Shown here piece by piece: positions 54,690-64,000 of a stretch of 64,000 nucleotides of DNA (the stretch's first letter is position 1; the number at the start of each line of letters is the position of its first letter). The stretch is from Thermoguttaceae bacterium (GTDB lineage: Bacteria > Planctomycetota > Planctomycetia > Pirellulales > Thermoguttaceae), in the NCBI GenBank assembly GCA_025060325.1, contig JANXBW010000017.1, forward strand, positions 1 through 64,000, given 5' to 3'. The notes beneath the pieces are model-generated. The model made no database searches. It was given only the letters and a program-made list of their open reading frames with translations, and had not been told where the DNA came from. The position numbers and the translations under genes are program-made.

Positions 54690-54846
54690 GCTGTTGGTAT
54701 CCTTGGCCGGCATGTCGATTTAAGCTTGCTTGGTCTTGCGCCCGCCGAAGGTTGGCCAATTAGGAAAGCCGCCTCCTGCTAATATTTTTGAACCAGGAGC
54801 TGCTCCCCGGGTTCACCGAGGGCTATTTGGGAGGGCGACTTCTGCG

Positions 54847-57237
54847 TTAATGCGTCAGGAAATAGAGAAGGACATTTGCGACAAGCCGGAAGGCATCTTC
54901 GCGCACATAGCCTTGGCATTCTGGGCCGCTATAGCCTTCTAAAGCGCAACTGATGTCATAGGGGGAGAAGATGACCGCCCACCGGCCGTCGCGCTTGATC
55001 CCTTCGAGAACGGGCGGGCCAATTTCAACTTCCGCATTCGGTTGCCCAGGTCGGCGGACCTGCCGGCGGATTTGCCGCAGGTCGTAGCCCCCCAAGTCCG
55101 GGAGGAACAAAACTTCGTCAACAGGTATGGGAACAAGCGAAGAATCCGGGAAGAGCTCGGCCATCTCGCGGCGAAAGGACTCGGCAAAGGCCGGGCTGGA
55201 GCAGATAGCATCGGCCAGCACGGATCCGCCTCTGTCGACATATTCTCTTAACCGTTGCCGCTGAGCCTGCGAGAGGACAAAGGCATTTCTTCCTGGAAAG
55301 AAAAGTATGGGCAGCTGAAAGATGGCAGGATCGGCTAGATCCACGCTTTCTGCCACAGGATAGGAGTTAAGGCGAAGTTCCCGCTCAAGGGTGCTTGTTA
55401 GCTCCAGGAGCGCACGGGGCGTAACCGCGCAGCTTCCCCCATGACGAACCATGGCCAAGGGCAATTGGTGGCGCGATCGGGCCACGGCTGTGCGAAGCCG
55501 GGTGGCAGGACTAGCCGGGTCTTTAAACCGCAGCTCCCGACCCGTGGCATAAGCCAGGATGTTGACGCCTAAGGCGATCGCAGCGTCAATTTCCCCTTGG
55601 ACTGGTGGCGGATAAACTTCACTTCGCCCCGGCCGAGCAAGCTCCCACAAACAGGAAAGTGACGGCCGGTCTCCATCCGGCGGGATGTACACGACAGAGG
55701 TCCGGCAGCCATACTGTATTCCCAGTAAAGGACGGATGTACCGTGCCGGAATCGGGAGCTCCATCCGCCAAAGAGGATGCTCCGGCGGCAGCGGTTCCAA
55801 GCGATACTGCCCTTCCGGAAAGACAAGTTCCACAAGCCGCCGAAAGCCACTATCGAAATCGGAGCTAGCGCAATTACACTCCGCTAGAAGGAATCCTCCC
55901 TGATCGAGGTAGCCGCGGATCTTGGCCGCCACAGCCTGAGCGCCTTCTGTTGACAAAGGCAGTGGGCTCGCCTTACCAGCCAAGTAGAGTACGGGCGCTT
56001 CTAACAAGTCGGGGACATCGGCCCGATCCAGGGGAATGACCTGCCACACCAAATCCCGCCGCCACAAGCGTTCCACATGAAAGGTCAAATTGGCCAGGTC
56101 GTTGCGATGAGGATTCCAATCCCCCTCATTGCCGTAGCGAAGCTTGGCTGCCAACACTGGCCAGCGCCCCTTGGCCAAAAAGATAAGTGCCATGGATGTG
56201 GCGATAAACTCGTTTGCTTCGTCACCGGCTGTGCCCCGCCAATGGTCACTGGCCTGCCCTTTGGCGCGTAAGAGTTGCTCAGCACCAGCGCGGTACCAGT
56301 CGTGTCGACCAATAAAGCGTTGGGAGGTCATCCGCCCGACGCGCTCCAGGCCATAAAGGTAGTAAAACCACCAGGCCCCGGGTAACCCGGGATTATGGCT
56401 TACTGAAAAGACATCATCGCGGCCAAGCCACTGTAGCGCCCGAGCGACGCGGTCCGGCCCGGTCTCGCTAGGACGGCAACAAACGACTTTTTCCCCTTCC
56501 ACTTGAGCATCCGGAGGTCGAAGCCGGCCGTTGCAGATAATAAGCGCCGCAATACCTGCCGCAGTCATACTCCCTGTGCCAAACAGCCCCTGCTTGTAAC
56601 CCCACGAGCCGTCGGCATTTTGTACACGCTCCCAATAGGCCTTCGCCAACCGATAGGTGCGTGCGTCCACCTGAACGCCCGCCAACTCTGCCTCGTAAAG
56701 AGCAAGGAGGGCGAATTGGGAATTGGAATTATCCCCTTGTAAGGCCGGATATCCCCAGGCACCAGCGGTGGCCGGATCATCCTTGATTTGCATCTGTTCC
56801 AGCCAGCGGACATTTCGCTCGATGAGTGCCCGATCCTTCTCCGGCTCGGCCCGGCAAAAGACCATCGTCTGAAGGGCCACGGAGTAGGTCTTGGCGGTGC
56901 GGTCAAGAGGGATTTTGCGGAGGTAGGTGAGCGCGGCCTGAATGGCCGGGTCACCCGGATCGACACCGGCGCTTAAAAGGGCTAGCGTGCACAGGGCGGT
57001 AACCCCGCCGGGGTAGCCGGGCTTTTCCGGCCAGCTACCGTTCCGCTGCGTGCGTTTCAAAAAAGCCACCGCTCCATCAATCGCTTGCCGGACGTCTTCG
57101 GCCGTCACTTCGGCCAAGAGAGTCCTCGGGTTCCGGAATGTAAGGCCTACTAAGCATAGCCAAATTATCCACAAGCGAGGTATGAGAAAGGCCGCCGGCA
57201 GAAGGCGCCGGTAGGATCGGTGATTACGATTTGCCAT
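54847..57237 (-). CDS. Exported DUF4159 protein with alpha-toroid-like repeats
   Basis: A 796-residue protein with a hydrophobic N-terminal segment (LIPRLWIIWLCLVGLTF). The first half has terpenoid-cyclase/prenyltransferase-like helical repeats (for example VAFLKRTQRNGSWPEKPGYPGGVTA and AKAYWERVQNADGSWGY). The second half carries DUF4159-type glutamine-amidotransferase-like blocks (YLDQGGFLLAECNC, YVDRGGSVLADAICSS) seen in planctomycete proteins, each with a glycine-rich loop. The function is unknown. The ATG at 57237 is preferred to a longer frame from 57336; no clear ribosome site is seen. It is convergent with the heparinase gene. Confidence 0.88.
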   Translation of the reverse strand: MANRNHRSYRRLLPAAFLIPRLWIIWLCLVGLTFRNPRTLLAEVTAEDVRQAIDGAVAFLKRTQRNGSWPEKPGYPGGVTALCTLALLSAGVDPGDPAIQAALTYLRKIPLDRTAKTYSVALQTMVFCRAEPEKDRALIERNVRWLEQMQIKDDPATAGAWGYPALQGDNSNSQFALLALYEAELAGVQVDARTYRLAKAYWERVQNADGSWGYKQGLFGTGSMTAAGIAALIICNGRLRPPDAQVEGEKVVCCRPSETGPDRVARALQWLGRDDVFSVSHNPGLPGAWWFYYLYGLERVGRMTSQRFIGRHDWYRAGAEQLLRAKGQASDHWRGTAGDEANEFIATSMALIFLAKGRWPVLAAKLRYGNEGDWNPHRNDLANLTFHVERLWRRDLVWQVIPLDRADVPDLLEAPVLYLAGKASPLPLSTEGAQAVAAKIRGYLDQGGFLLAECNCASSDFDSGFRRLVELVFPEGQYRLEPLPPEHPLWRMELPIPARYIRPLLGIQYGCRTSVVYIPPDGDRPSLSCLWELARPGRSEVYPPPVQGEIDAAIALGVNILAYATGRELRFKDPASPATRLRTAVARSRHQLPLAMVRHGGSCAVTPRALLELTSTLERELRLNSYPVAESVDLADPAIFQLPILFFPGRNAFVLSQAQRQRLREYVDRGGSVLADAICSSPAFAESFRREMAELFPDSSLVPIPVDEVLFLPDLGGYDLRQIRRQVRRPGQPNAEVEIGPPVLEGIKRDGRWAVIFSPYDISCALEGYSGPECQGYVREDAFRLVANVLLYFLTH

Positions 57238-57403
57238 TGTTCTCGTCGACAATCTTAAGACGATGACAGGCGGCTCGTTTTTGGGTGCGGCAAGAATTTG
57301 ACACAAGAATTGGCCGCTAGGGCGACAAACGTTCACTTAGAGTTACCAGCATAGTATCTACCAAAAAGGCGGTCGAGGCTTTAAGCGTCGAAGCTCTCCG
57401 TGA

Positions 57404-57595
57404 TTACGCACTTGAGGGATTTTGTCCCGCGCGGGAGCCCGGCGCTTGCGAGTGGCTTGCCCTCTGGGTTGGGTGCCCCTCCCGCGGTGGATGGTAGGTG
57501 CGAAGCCAAACGGTCATTAGCGTAAACAGCCAGCGAACAGCAAGATACGATACCACAACATAAAGCGCAAAACGGAAAACAGTGTTTATATCCAC
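57404..57595 (-). CDS. Small single-pass membrane protein
   Basis: A 63-residue protein: one membrane helix (VFRFALYVVVSYLAVRWLF) then a basic, polar tail. The GTG at 57595 is chosen because GGAG lies 8 bases upstream; the frame stays open to 57850 but the residues upstream look non-coding. It lies between the P-II gene and the DUF4159 gene on the same strand. I cannot assign a function, and chance coding is possible. Confidence 0.45.
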   Translation of the reverse strand: MDINTVFRFALYVVVSYLAVRWLFTLMTVWLRTYHPPREGHPTQRASHSQAPGSRAGQNPSSA

Positions 57596-57861
57596 CGAAC
57601 GAACTCCGAACCGGGCGAACTCCGAAGAATTTCTCCGCTTAGTGCCCTTAAGAATCTGGAGCGGCTGGCTTGCCCAGTCCCCCTTTTCGCTCCGCGGTTT
57701 TCGATCCAAGGGGTAGTTGAGTTGTTCCCGGACAAGCTTAACGCAGTCGGCCATTCCAAACGAGCGGTCAACTGTCGATGAAACCACCCCCAGCTTTAGC
57801 CTAATGGCAATGTCAGTCCATCTGGCACTCGTTTTGATCAGAGCTGGCAAGCTCGGCTCGT

Positions 57862-58209
57862 CTATGACGCCTCTACCTCGATCGTTGCCGCGGCGGCCTT
57901 TTCGTCACCGGTAGGGTCCGCGGCCGGCACCACGAAGATCTTCCCGTCGCCCATACGTCCTGTTCGCGCCGCGGAAACAATCGCTCGGATCACCTGCTCG
58001 GTTTTCTCGTCTCTCACCCAAAGCGTAAGTTGCACCTTCGGCAAGTAAGCAAGCGAGTATTCGCTGCCCCGATATTCGTCGAGATAGCTTTTTTGTCGAC
58101 CAAATCCCTTCACCTCTCGGACAGCAAGGGCTTCGATCGCGGTCGGGTCAAGGGCCGCAAGCACTTTTTCTGCCAAAAACGGCCGAACAATGGCAATTAT
58201 CTGCTTCAT
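57862..58209 (-). CDS. P-II family nitrogen regulatory protein
   Basis: A 115-residue GlnB/GlnK-like signal protein that senses 2-oxoglutarate and ATP/ADP. The sequence begins MKQIIAIVRPFLAEKVLAAL; the T-loop reads FGRQKSYLDEYRGSEYSLAYLPK, split here only for length, and keeps the tyrosine (in RGSEY) that is uridylylated in many bacteria. TGRMGDGKIFV closes the fold. The ATG at 58209 is natural by alignment, though no strong ribosome site is seen. No amtB or glnA gene is nearby, so the partner is unknown. Confidence 0.93.
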   Translation of the reverse strand: MKQIIAIVRPFLAEKVLAALDPTAIEALAVREVKGFGRQKSYLDEYRGSEYSLAYLPKVQLTLWVRDEKTEQVIRAIVSAARTGRMGDGKIFVVPAADPTGDEKAAAATIEVEAS

Positions 58210-58758
58210 AGGTACGTTTATGCTTAGTCCACAGTTGCTTCGCAGGCGGTCAACGACTTGGGTCTGCCTCAAAAGCGTGTCTTTTGGCTCTTCGTTCCCT
58301 CGCCGAGGCTAAAGAGTCCCATGCGTCGGTGTGCTCCCCAGGCTCAACCTGCCCGCAATTTACTCCGATAGGTTGTTTCGGCGGTGATTGGCAAAGCATT
58401 TCTTGTTTTAACCGTTGCCGGTTTCAACTTGCGATTATACCGGCGAGTGGGATTTCCGCGGAGAGAACCTTCGCCTTACCACTAAGTTACGTTTGCCTGG
58501 GATTGTTCAGCAGGAGGAGCACAACCGGCTTTGCGAGGAACATCGATCCTATTATCCGCGCCTGCAAGCGGGGCGTATGAAGGTACTTCCAAAGGGACAC
58601 TGTGGAGTGAGGGGGGAGGCAAAGTTTACACGGGCAAAGAGTGGCCCGAAGCCGGGCTGATCATGGGAAGCATCTCGGACCGAACTGTCCGGCGGGATGA
58701 CCGCGGCGGTAAGGAAAATCGGTTGTCCCGCTGCAAGGCATCTCAGCAAGGGTGCGGC
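58210..58758. other. Intergenic, one doubtful short frame
   Basis: About 550 bases between the P-II and lpxB genes. An 81-codon plus-strand frame (58415-58660, TTG start) has protein-like composition but no ribosome site, so it is not called. No structure was recognised. Confidence 0.4.
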
Positions 58759-60126
58759 TTACCTTTCGGAGATCCGCACTGGCCGCGAGCTGGAAGCCTG
58801 GGGCCGCCCTGGCATACTCTCCTCGCCAAACCAATGGGGAGGTGGCACGGCAAAATTGGCTGCGGAGGAAAGATCCCTGCGTGCATCGGGGGAGGATTGG
58901 CCAAAGATGCGGCCGACGACGCAGGCGGCGGCTCTTCCGGCCGCCCCGGGTTGTCCATAGGCCTCCTTCAGTTGCCGCAGACGTCGCCGGCATTCATTGT
59001 AGGCTGCCGGGTCGGATAGCCATCCCAGGACATGTTCGGCAATGGCCGCAGATGGATCTCGGTAAGTCAAAAATTCGGGGTAGATCGTGCCATCTTGATC
59101 CTTAAGCCCTGGCCATCTGCGCCCTGGTTGGAGCGGATTTTGCGCGGCAAGCAGGTTGACTAAACAGATGTACCGTACCTGACGGAAAAATCCTTGCGCA
59201 AGCCACGCGGAGGCCGGAATATGATAAACAATGGCCGCAGGCTTCTCGTGATACAAAAGCTCAAGGCTCACCGATCCCGAAACGGCCACACAACACCGAG
59301 CAATGTGGATGAGCTCCTGTGTCTTGCCAGCCCAAATGTGGAGGGGAAATTCAATCTCTGCCGAATGTTCTTGCAGCCACTGAGCATGTTCCGATGAGAA
59401 GGCAGCAACGGCAAAGCGTGTTGCCGGCCGACATTTGGCCACCTCTCTTGCCACCCGAAGCAGGATGTGATAGTTGGCCTCAAGCTCCTGCATTCGCGAG
59501 CCAGGCAGGAGCGTCACCCAGGGACCGGCGTCAAGTCGCAGGCTGTTAATGAACGCTCGATCTAGTGCTCGTTGCGAAAGATAGTCAAAGAAGGGATGGC
59601 CGATATAAACAACTGAACAGCCATGCTGACGGAAGAAGTCGGCTTCAAACGGCAGTGTGCACAGGACAAGGTCGGTAAGCCGACGCATTTTGTGGACACG
59701 CCATCGTGCCCACGCCCACACCTGGGGCGGCACGTAATAGAAGACGGGGATGCCGCATCGCTTTGCCGCTCGGGCAATCCACCAATTAAAGCCCGGAAAG
59801 TCAACAAGAATCACCCCAGCTGGGGGGTTCGTTCGAAAGGTCTTGGCCGCCTTCTGCCAAAGGTTGACAAATCGTGGCAAATGGAGGAAAGCCCGGCCGA
59901 ACCACATCACCGCCCATTGCGTTAAGTCCGCATAGAGGTGACACCCGGCCGAAGCAAGGTGTCGCCCGCCGTATCCAAAGGCCAAGAGGTCCGGCATGAG
60001 TCGACGAATTTCGCGCAGGAGTGTCGCCGCGTGGAGGTCCCCGCTTGGTTCGCCGGCAGAAAAGAATAAGCTCGGCGTTGACTGATTACCCGCTGGGAGT
60101 TTGGTGCGCGCCTCATCCGACATCAT
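58759..60126 (-). CDS. lpxB: Lipid-A-disaccharide synthase
   Basis: Joins UDP-2,3-diacylglucosamine and lipid X to form the lipid A disaccharide, so an LPS-bearing outer membrane is implied. Signatures: SLFFSAGEPSGDLHAATLL at the N-terminus, VDFPGFNWWIARAAK, VPPQVWAWARWRVHKM, LLPGSRMQELEANYHILL and SGSVSLELLYHEKPA. At 455 residues it has about 70 more than usual; the extra is a polar C-terminal tail. Paired ATGs at 60126 and 60123 follow GGAGG. It appears alone, without lpxA or lpxD. Confidence 0.95.
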   Translation of the reverse strand: MMSDEARTKLPAGNQSTPSLFFSAGEPSGDLHAATLLREIRRLMPDLLAFGYGGRHLASAGCHLYADLTQWAVMWFGRAFLHLPRFVNLWQKAAKTFRTNPPAGVILVDFPGFNWWIARAAKRCGIPVFYYVPPQVWAWARWRVHKMRRLTDLVLCTLPFEADFFRQHGCSVVYIGHPFFDYLSQRALDRAFINSLRLDAGPWVTLLPGSRMQELEANYHILLRVAREVAKCRPATRFAVAAFSSEHAQWLQEHSAEIEFPLHIWAGKTQELIHIARCCVAVSGSVSLELLYHEKPAAIVYHIPASAWLAQGFFRQVRYICLVNLLAAQNPLQPGRRWPGLKDQDGTIYPEFLTYRDPSAAIAEHVLGWLSDPAAYNECRRRLRQLKEAYGQPGAAGRAAACVVGRIFGQSSPDARRDLSSAANFAVPPPHWFGEESMPGRPQASSSRPVRISER

Positions 60127-61150
60127 CCCGCCTCCATGAGGGATGCCGCTTGGCCGGGTAAAATTAGTGGCAAAGAATCAATCGATCTGTGGACGAACTT
60201 TTCGGGCGGAGACTGGCCTCTTCCCTCCGCAGCAAAGCGATCTGAAGCCAGCTCGGCTATTTGTAAAAATCTCGTCAGCCACCTTGGGTAAACCGCGTTT
60301 TAACTGGGCGCCCGTCAAGCACGGTTCTGGAAGGAATTGTCATCAACCGGTGCCTCCCATAGCTGGGTCGGGTCTTGCCCCAACCACCACGCGGTTTGTT
60401 TGGGCTTTAAAAGGGTTAAGGGAGTCAGTTTGGTCAAGAGCACCAATCGGGGGAAAGGCCAGTTTCTAGACGTGATGCTGTGGGAGTAACGGAGCTTCCC
60501 GAAAAGTCTTAGAGGCTAACGCCGGCCCGGCCGAACACCGGGTTGAGAGTGCGCAAGCACCTTGCAGCAAGGACCATTAAATATACAAGTAAGTTGCTAA
60601 TTTAACTAATGTACTTTTGGCCTAGTCACCGGTTCCAGAAGGTCTTCTTGTCCGGCTTTCGCTGGGGAAATAAGGCCGGAGATTCGTTTTCGTCAACGTC
60701 CCGGTGTGGGTGGTGATCCCAGGAGCCCTAGCTGCTGAAAGGGGATCACGACCTCCGGTGCGGATTTCTCGCCAGACTCTTGACCGGCATATGTAATCGA
60801 CTAATCATTGGAGGGGTCATCAACCGAAAGCCATTTAGTAGAGTCGGGTTAATCCGCAAATTTCCCTATTAGCCAACGCCCCGGCAAGACTGCATGATTC
60901 GTAGCTTGAGCAACAAACTAATCATCTGGCGAAGGATCGCTACTTGTCGCTGTTGTTGTCCGGCGTGACGCCGGACAAGCCCACCTCTTTTCGCCGCTTT
61001 TAACCTGCCGTTTGCTTTGGTGTAGCTCTGGCCGTGGAAGTTCGGAAGGAATAAGCCTTCCCCCCTTTACCACACACCGACTGGCGGACCACTCGCACCC
61101 AACCATTCTGGCCGAGCGAACTTTGTCAAGGCACGATTGGAGTCATAGCG
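60127..61150. other. Divergent intergenic region with two strong hairpins
   Basis: About 1.02 kb between divergent lpxB and the serine acetyltransferase gene. It holds an 8-bp stem gtgatccc/gggatcac (60713-60720 with 60742-60749) and a perfect 10-bp stem (60956-60978, listed separately). No supported gene. Confidence 0.45.
60956..60978. other. Perfect 10-bp hairpin, terminator-like
   Basis: ttgtccggcg and cgccggacaa form a perfect stem with a TGA loop. Only a short TTTT follows about 10 bases later on the plus strand, so it is not a standard terminator. It may protect an RNA end or be a protein site. Confidence 0.4.
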
Positions 61151-62140
61151 ATGATGCCCTTTGTGGTCCTGAGGAAGGACAAGATTCCGGAGATTACCGA
61201 TCGGCTAGTGGCGACCTATCGCGAGGTAGAGAGCCTTACCCATCTCGGTCACTGCCCTTTGCCAAATTACGAGGTCGTCATTAGCTGCATTGAAGATCTA
61301 AAGGAGGTGCTTTTCCCGGGTTATCGCCGGCGGGAGTTTCTCCATTGGGAGAACATTGGCTACTACGTGGGCTCGTTGATCGACAGACTGCACGATCGGC
61401 TGCGGGCCCAGATTGCTCGGGCACTGTGCCACGCTGCCGGAGATGACATCAGTTGCACTTCGGAACAGAGGACGTTTTACGAAAGGCTCGGTGACGAGAA
61501 GGCGATTGCCTTTCTGGAACAACTCCCGGAGCTGCGGCGGATCTTGGCGTTGGACGCTCAGGCGGCCTACGATGGCGATCCGGCGTGTAAGTCGCTGGAT
61601 GAGGTCATCTTCTGCTACCCGGGATTTGAGGCAGTAACTGTTTATCGACTTGCTCATTTGCTGCATGAGTTAGGCGTGCCGCTCATCCCGCGAATGATGA
61701 CCGAATGGGCACATAGCCGCACGGGAATCGATATTCATCCGGGCGCAAAGATCGGCAAACATTTCTTCATCGACCACGGTACTGGTGTTGTCATTGGCGA
61801 GACCTGCGAAATCGGCGACCACGTTAAGATCTATCAGGGGGTGACGCTGGGGGCACTCAGCTTTCCCACGGATGCTGAGGGGAAACTTGTCCGTGGACTA
61901 AAGCGCCACCCCACGATCGAGGATCGTGTTGTCATTTACGCCAATGCGACTATCTTAGGCGGTGAGACGGTGATCGGGCATGATTCAGTCATTGGATCAA
62001 GCGTTTGGTTGACAAGCTCCGTCCCGCCGTATACGACCGTCACCATGGAGAAGCCTCGTTTACGTATGCGGGGCAAGAACGGCGATGAGCTTCGGCCCGT
62101 GGTCAAAGAGCCGGTACCCGCGGCTGACTCGCAAGTCTAG
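61151..62140 (+). CDS. Serine O-acetyltransferase (EpsC/CysE type)
   Basis: Acetylates serine from acetyl-CoA, the first step of cysteine synthesis. The N-terminal helical part (about residues 1-180) leads into a left-handed beta-helix with hexapeptide repeats; the active-site histidines lie in [20 protein letters not shown], split here only for length, followed by [20 protein letters not shown]. The 329-residue length and the long N-terminal region match the EpsC subgroup. Two ATGs at the start are possible; GGAG lies 10 bases upstream of the first. No cysK is nearby. Confidence 0.94.
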   Translation: MMPFVVLRKDKIPEITDRLVATYREVESLTHLGHCPLPNYEVVISCIEDLKEVLFPGYRRREFLHWENIGYYVGSLIDRLHDRLRAQIARALCHAAGDDISCTSEQRTFYERLGDEKAIAFLEQLPELRRILALDAQAAYDGDPACKSLDEVIFCYPGFEAVTVYRLAHLLHELGVPLIPRMMTEWAHSRTGIDIHPGAKIGKHFFIDHGTGVVIGETCEIGDHVKIYQGVTLGALSFPTDAEGKLVRGLKRHPTIEDRVVIYANATILGGETVIGHDSVIGSSVWLTSSVPPYTTVTMEKPRLRMRGKNGDELRPVVKEPVPAADSQV

Positions 62141-62842
62141 GTACCCTGGTGGCTGGGCTTTTTTCGGCAACAACTACCTTCCCTCTATCAGCGATTTACT
62201 ACGCGCGATGGAAGACCGTGCCGCGATGGTGCTAAAGAAGGGAAAGTCGATCGAGTTTTGCGTGTAACCTTTGAAGTAACTTGTTAGGGGAAATCTCTAT
62301 GGTTTAGGGGGGCTCGGCCTTAGCAACAAGTGCGGCGTGAAATTAACGCGGTGTGGCCATGCCCGCGGAGGAGGAACTAAGAGGAAGTCGGTGCATCGGA
62401 GATTAAGGTCGCTCGATTATTTTCTGGGCATCCCTGGGGCCAAAACACGAGATCGGTTGAATACCACTCGGCTTTGTGCCAGGCTGCTTTTCCAGTTAAG
62501 CAAGGAGATCTTTCTTAGGCTTGCCTTCCGCGCGGAGTTTTTAATGACAAGATCGCGCTAACAAGCTAGCCTCCCGCATTGAGATATTCCTGTCGACTTT
62601 CAGCTTGATTCAGCAGAGGCTAGTAATGGGCCACAAGTTAGCAGTTACGGCTATCTTTTTCTCGTGAGCTTGTTGAAAGCGTGTCATGTTATAGCTCGAG
62701 GCGCTGCCAACCGGTCTGGAAATCACAAGTAAAAAATGGGGTGAGACACGGGTAATGCAGTTGGTACCTTCCGCCGTTTTCGCCCGGGATGACACGGTCT
62801 CTGAGGTTCTTATGCACAGTAACCGGCCCTGACGCGGTGCGT
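62141..62842. other. Intergenic between convergent genes
   Basis: About 700 bases. A run of seven T bases at 62159-62164 follows a weak GC-rich inverted repeat just past the serine acetyltransferase stop, a possible poor terminator. Nothing else is recognised. Confidence 0.4.
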
Positions 62843-64000
62843 TTATCCTACGGGCCTTAAATTGACGGCATTAAGAACGAGTTTGCCGCTGGATGGGTGT
62901 GTGGAAACCGCCAGTTGGAAAATGACGACCTGGCTTTGCATTAGGGCATGGCCGGGCTCAATTCGAAAATCCCTGTAATACGGCACAAAGAGCCACTCCG
63001 AGTTTTTCTGATAGCCGAACAAGTTTATCCCTTGCAACTCCTCGGGGGACGGAGCTGTGTCCGGAGAAGTCAGGCGCCGGTTAAGTGCCTCGATTCGCTC
63101 GTGTTCTGCGTGATTGTGGATCAACTGCTTTTGCGAAAAACGCAGATGGGCACAAAGACGGGCAAATTCAGCTTTAAGGTTGGTATCTTCTTTCTTTCGG
63201 ATCTTTGGCAGCAAGTGGGAAGAGGCATACTCAATCGCCGCCTGAACATGGCCGCACTCGAAAAGAAGGAATAGCTCCAGGGCGTCAGCCGAATATTGTC
63301 GGGAAATAAGCCTAGGGAGTTCGCTGCAAAGCTCCTTGGCTTTCTCAGGTGGAGCTACCGATGCTAAAAGTTTTTCCAAGGTGGCTGTGGACAGTGTGCC
63401 ATGGGCCCAAGCCGTCCGGATGAACCGGATGGCATCGGTTATTCGCCCCTGGGAAACAGCAGCTGCCACAAGCCGTTCACCCATCTCGTCAACTAATCGT
63501 AAGCAGCGCACATAGTGCCCGGCCTGTGGGAACTTCCCCTCGTCGATTAACTGCGTAATCAGACTCCCAACAAAGGTCCTGACGGCTTCCGACGCTTTCT
63601 GCCCTTGCCAACGGACTTTGTGGAAAGATTCCAGGATTTTGGCAGCTCCTTCCTCCTGAGCACGCTGCTCCAGCAGCTCAAGTATTCCACTTTGATCAGG
63701 TCGGGAACCAAGACGCCCTATCCAAGGAAGCGCAATCTCCAAATAACCGTTTGCTAAGCACCATGCGAGAAACCTGTCCCCAAGTTCCTGAAACTTTTTT
63801 CGTTCGCGTAAAGGGGATTCACGTGACCATTGACTTGGCAGCCAGTATAGGTACAGAGCGACGGTGTCCAGCGCGTTCACCTGAGACGCAATATCCAGAA
63901 AGTTTTCGAAAACCCCTGTTAATAGTCCGGTTTCTGCAAGCGCCTGCGTAACCGATCTGACGAGATCTGCGTGGCACAGGGCGTGTACAGCGCGAAGGAG
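62843..64000 (-). CDS. Unrecognised large protein, 5' end beyond the window
   Basis: The reading frame stays open to the right edge, so the gene continues beyond 64000; at least 385 codons are visible. The GTG at 63880 is not the likely start, since coding quality continues upstream (for example VTQALAETGLLTGVFENFL). The visible part is alpha-helical, with repeated 30-40-residue helix pairs resembling TPR or HEAT-like solenoids (AIRFIRTAWAHG, ALELFLLFECGH), and a C-terminal non-helical end. No motif I can name. It is convergent with the serine acetyltransferase gene. Confidence 0.72.
   Translation of the reverse strand, partial: LLRAVHALCHADLVRSVTQALAETGLLTGVFENFLDIASQVNALDTVALYLYWLPSQWSRESPLRERKKFQELGDRFLAWCLANGYLEIALPWIGRLGSRPDQSGILELLEQRAQEEGAAKILESFHKVRWQGQKASEAVRTFVGSLITQLIDEGKFPQAGHYVRCLRLVDEMGERLVAAAVSQGRITDAIRFIRTAWAHGTLSTATLEKLLASVAPPEKAKELCSELPRLISRQYSADALELFLLFECGHVQAAIEYASSHLLPKIRKKEDTNLKAEFARLCAHLRFSQKQLIHNHAEHERIEALNRRLTSPDTAPSPEELQGINLFGYQKNSEWLFVPYYRDFRIEPGHALMQSQVVIFQLAVSTHPSSGKLVLNAVNLRPVG

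Noticed and set aside
58415..58660. Plus-strand open frame of 81 codons with protein-like composition
   Set aside because: It starts with TTG straight after a stop, has no ribosome site and lies between genes on the other strand. Could be real but is not supported.

Overview
This 64 kb window looks like a chromosomal segment of a planctomycete, most likely of the Pirellulales type. Direct evidence is the set of family hallmarks: a prepilin-like DUF1559 protein, three FG-GAP/ASPIC-UnbV (CRTAC1-type) proteins, membrane-anchored TPR proteins, a DUF4159 protein, a secreted protein with a CX4CH haem-like motif, a Tat-exported Gfo/Idh/MocA oxidoreductase and LpxB (a Gram-negative outer membrane). 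Long intergenic gaps and few clear operons also fit. A tungsten-type aldehyde:ferredoxin oxidoreductase and polysaccharide-degrading enzymes hint at an anaerobic or thermophilic polysaccharide degrader (Thermogutta-like); that is inference. I saw no insertion sequence, prophage, CRISPR array or rRNA.

Layout. 0-16 kb: mostly housekeeping and single genes, namely AOR (cut by the left edge), proC, an exported oxidoreductase beside an esterase, a FliL-like membrane protein, ribD, a membrane SDH/Clp-fold protease, an exported PCMT with an extra C-terminal domain, a B12-binding radical SAM protein, a sialidase-fold protein and tRNA-Pro. 16-29 kb: mnmG, a dihydrouridine synthase, a large exported duplicated helical protein, an ECF sigma factor, an OFA-type MFS carrier, a HAD phosphatase and an alpha/beta-hydrolase fold protein lacking its nucleophile serine. 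29-44 kb: the most distinctive region, with DUF1559 pseudopilin, lipoprotein, TPR and CRTAC1 genes on the minus strand, a divergent second TPR-CRTAC1 pair, a third CRTAC1 gene whose 3' end overlaps the second, and a CX4CH protein. 44.8-49.5 kb: a tight phoH / 7TM-HD phosphodiesterase / ybeY / corC operon. 50-55 kb: initiator tRNA with a good terminator, then a GH88 unsaturated uronyl hydrolase followed by a heparinase II/III-like lyase, which together make chemical sense for uronic-acid polysaccharides. 55-64 kb: DUF4159 protein, a small membrane protein, a P-II regulator, lpxB, serine O-acetyltransferase and an unrecognised large gene cut by the right edge.

The best candidates for something undescribed are (i) the duplicated TPR/CRTAC1 surface cassette with its pseudopilin and lipoprotein, and (ii) three compact multi-branched inverted-repeat elements in long non-coding gaps (7568-7646, 7805-7854, 23089-23235) that look like structured RNAs but match no class I recognise. 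Family calls come from reading motifs, not database searches.
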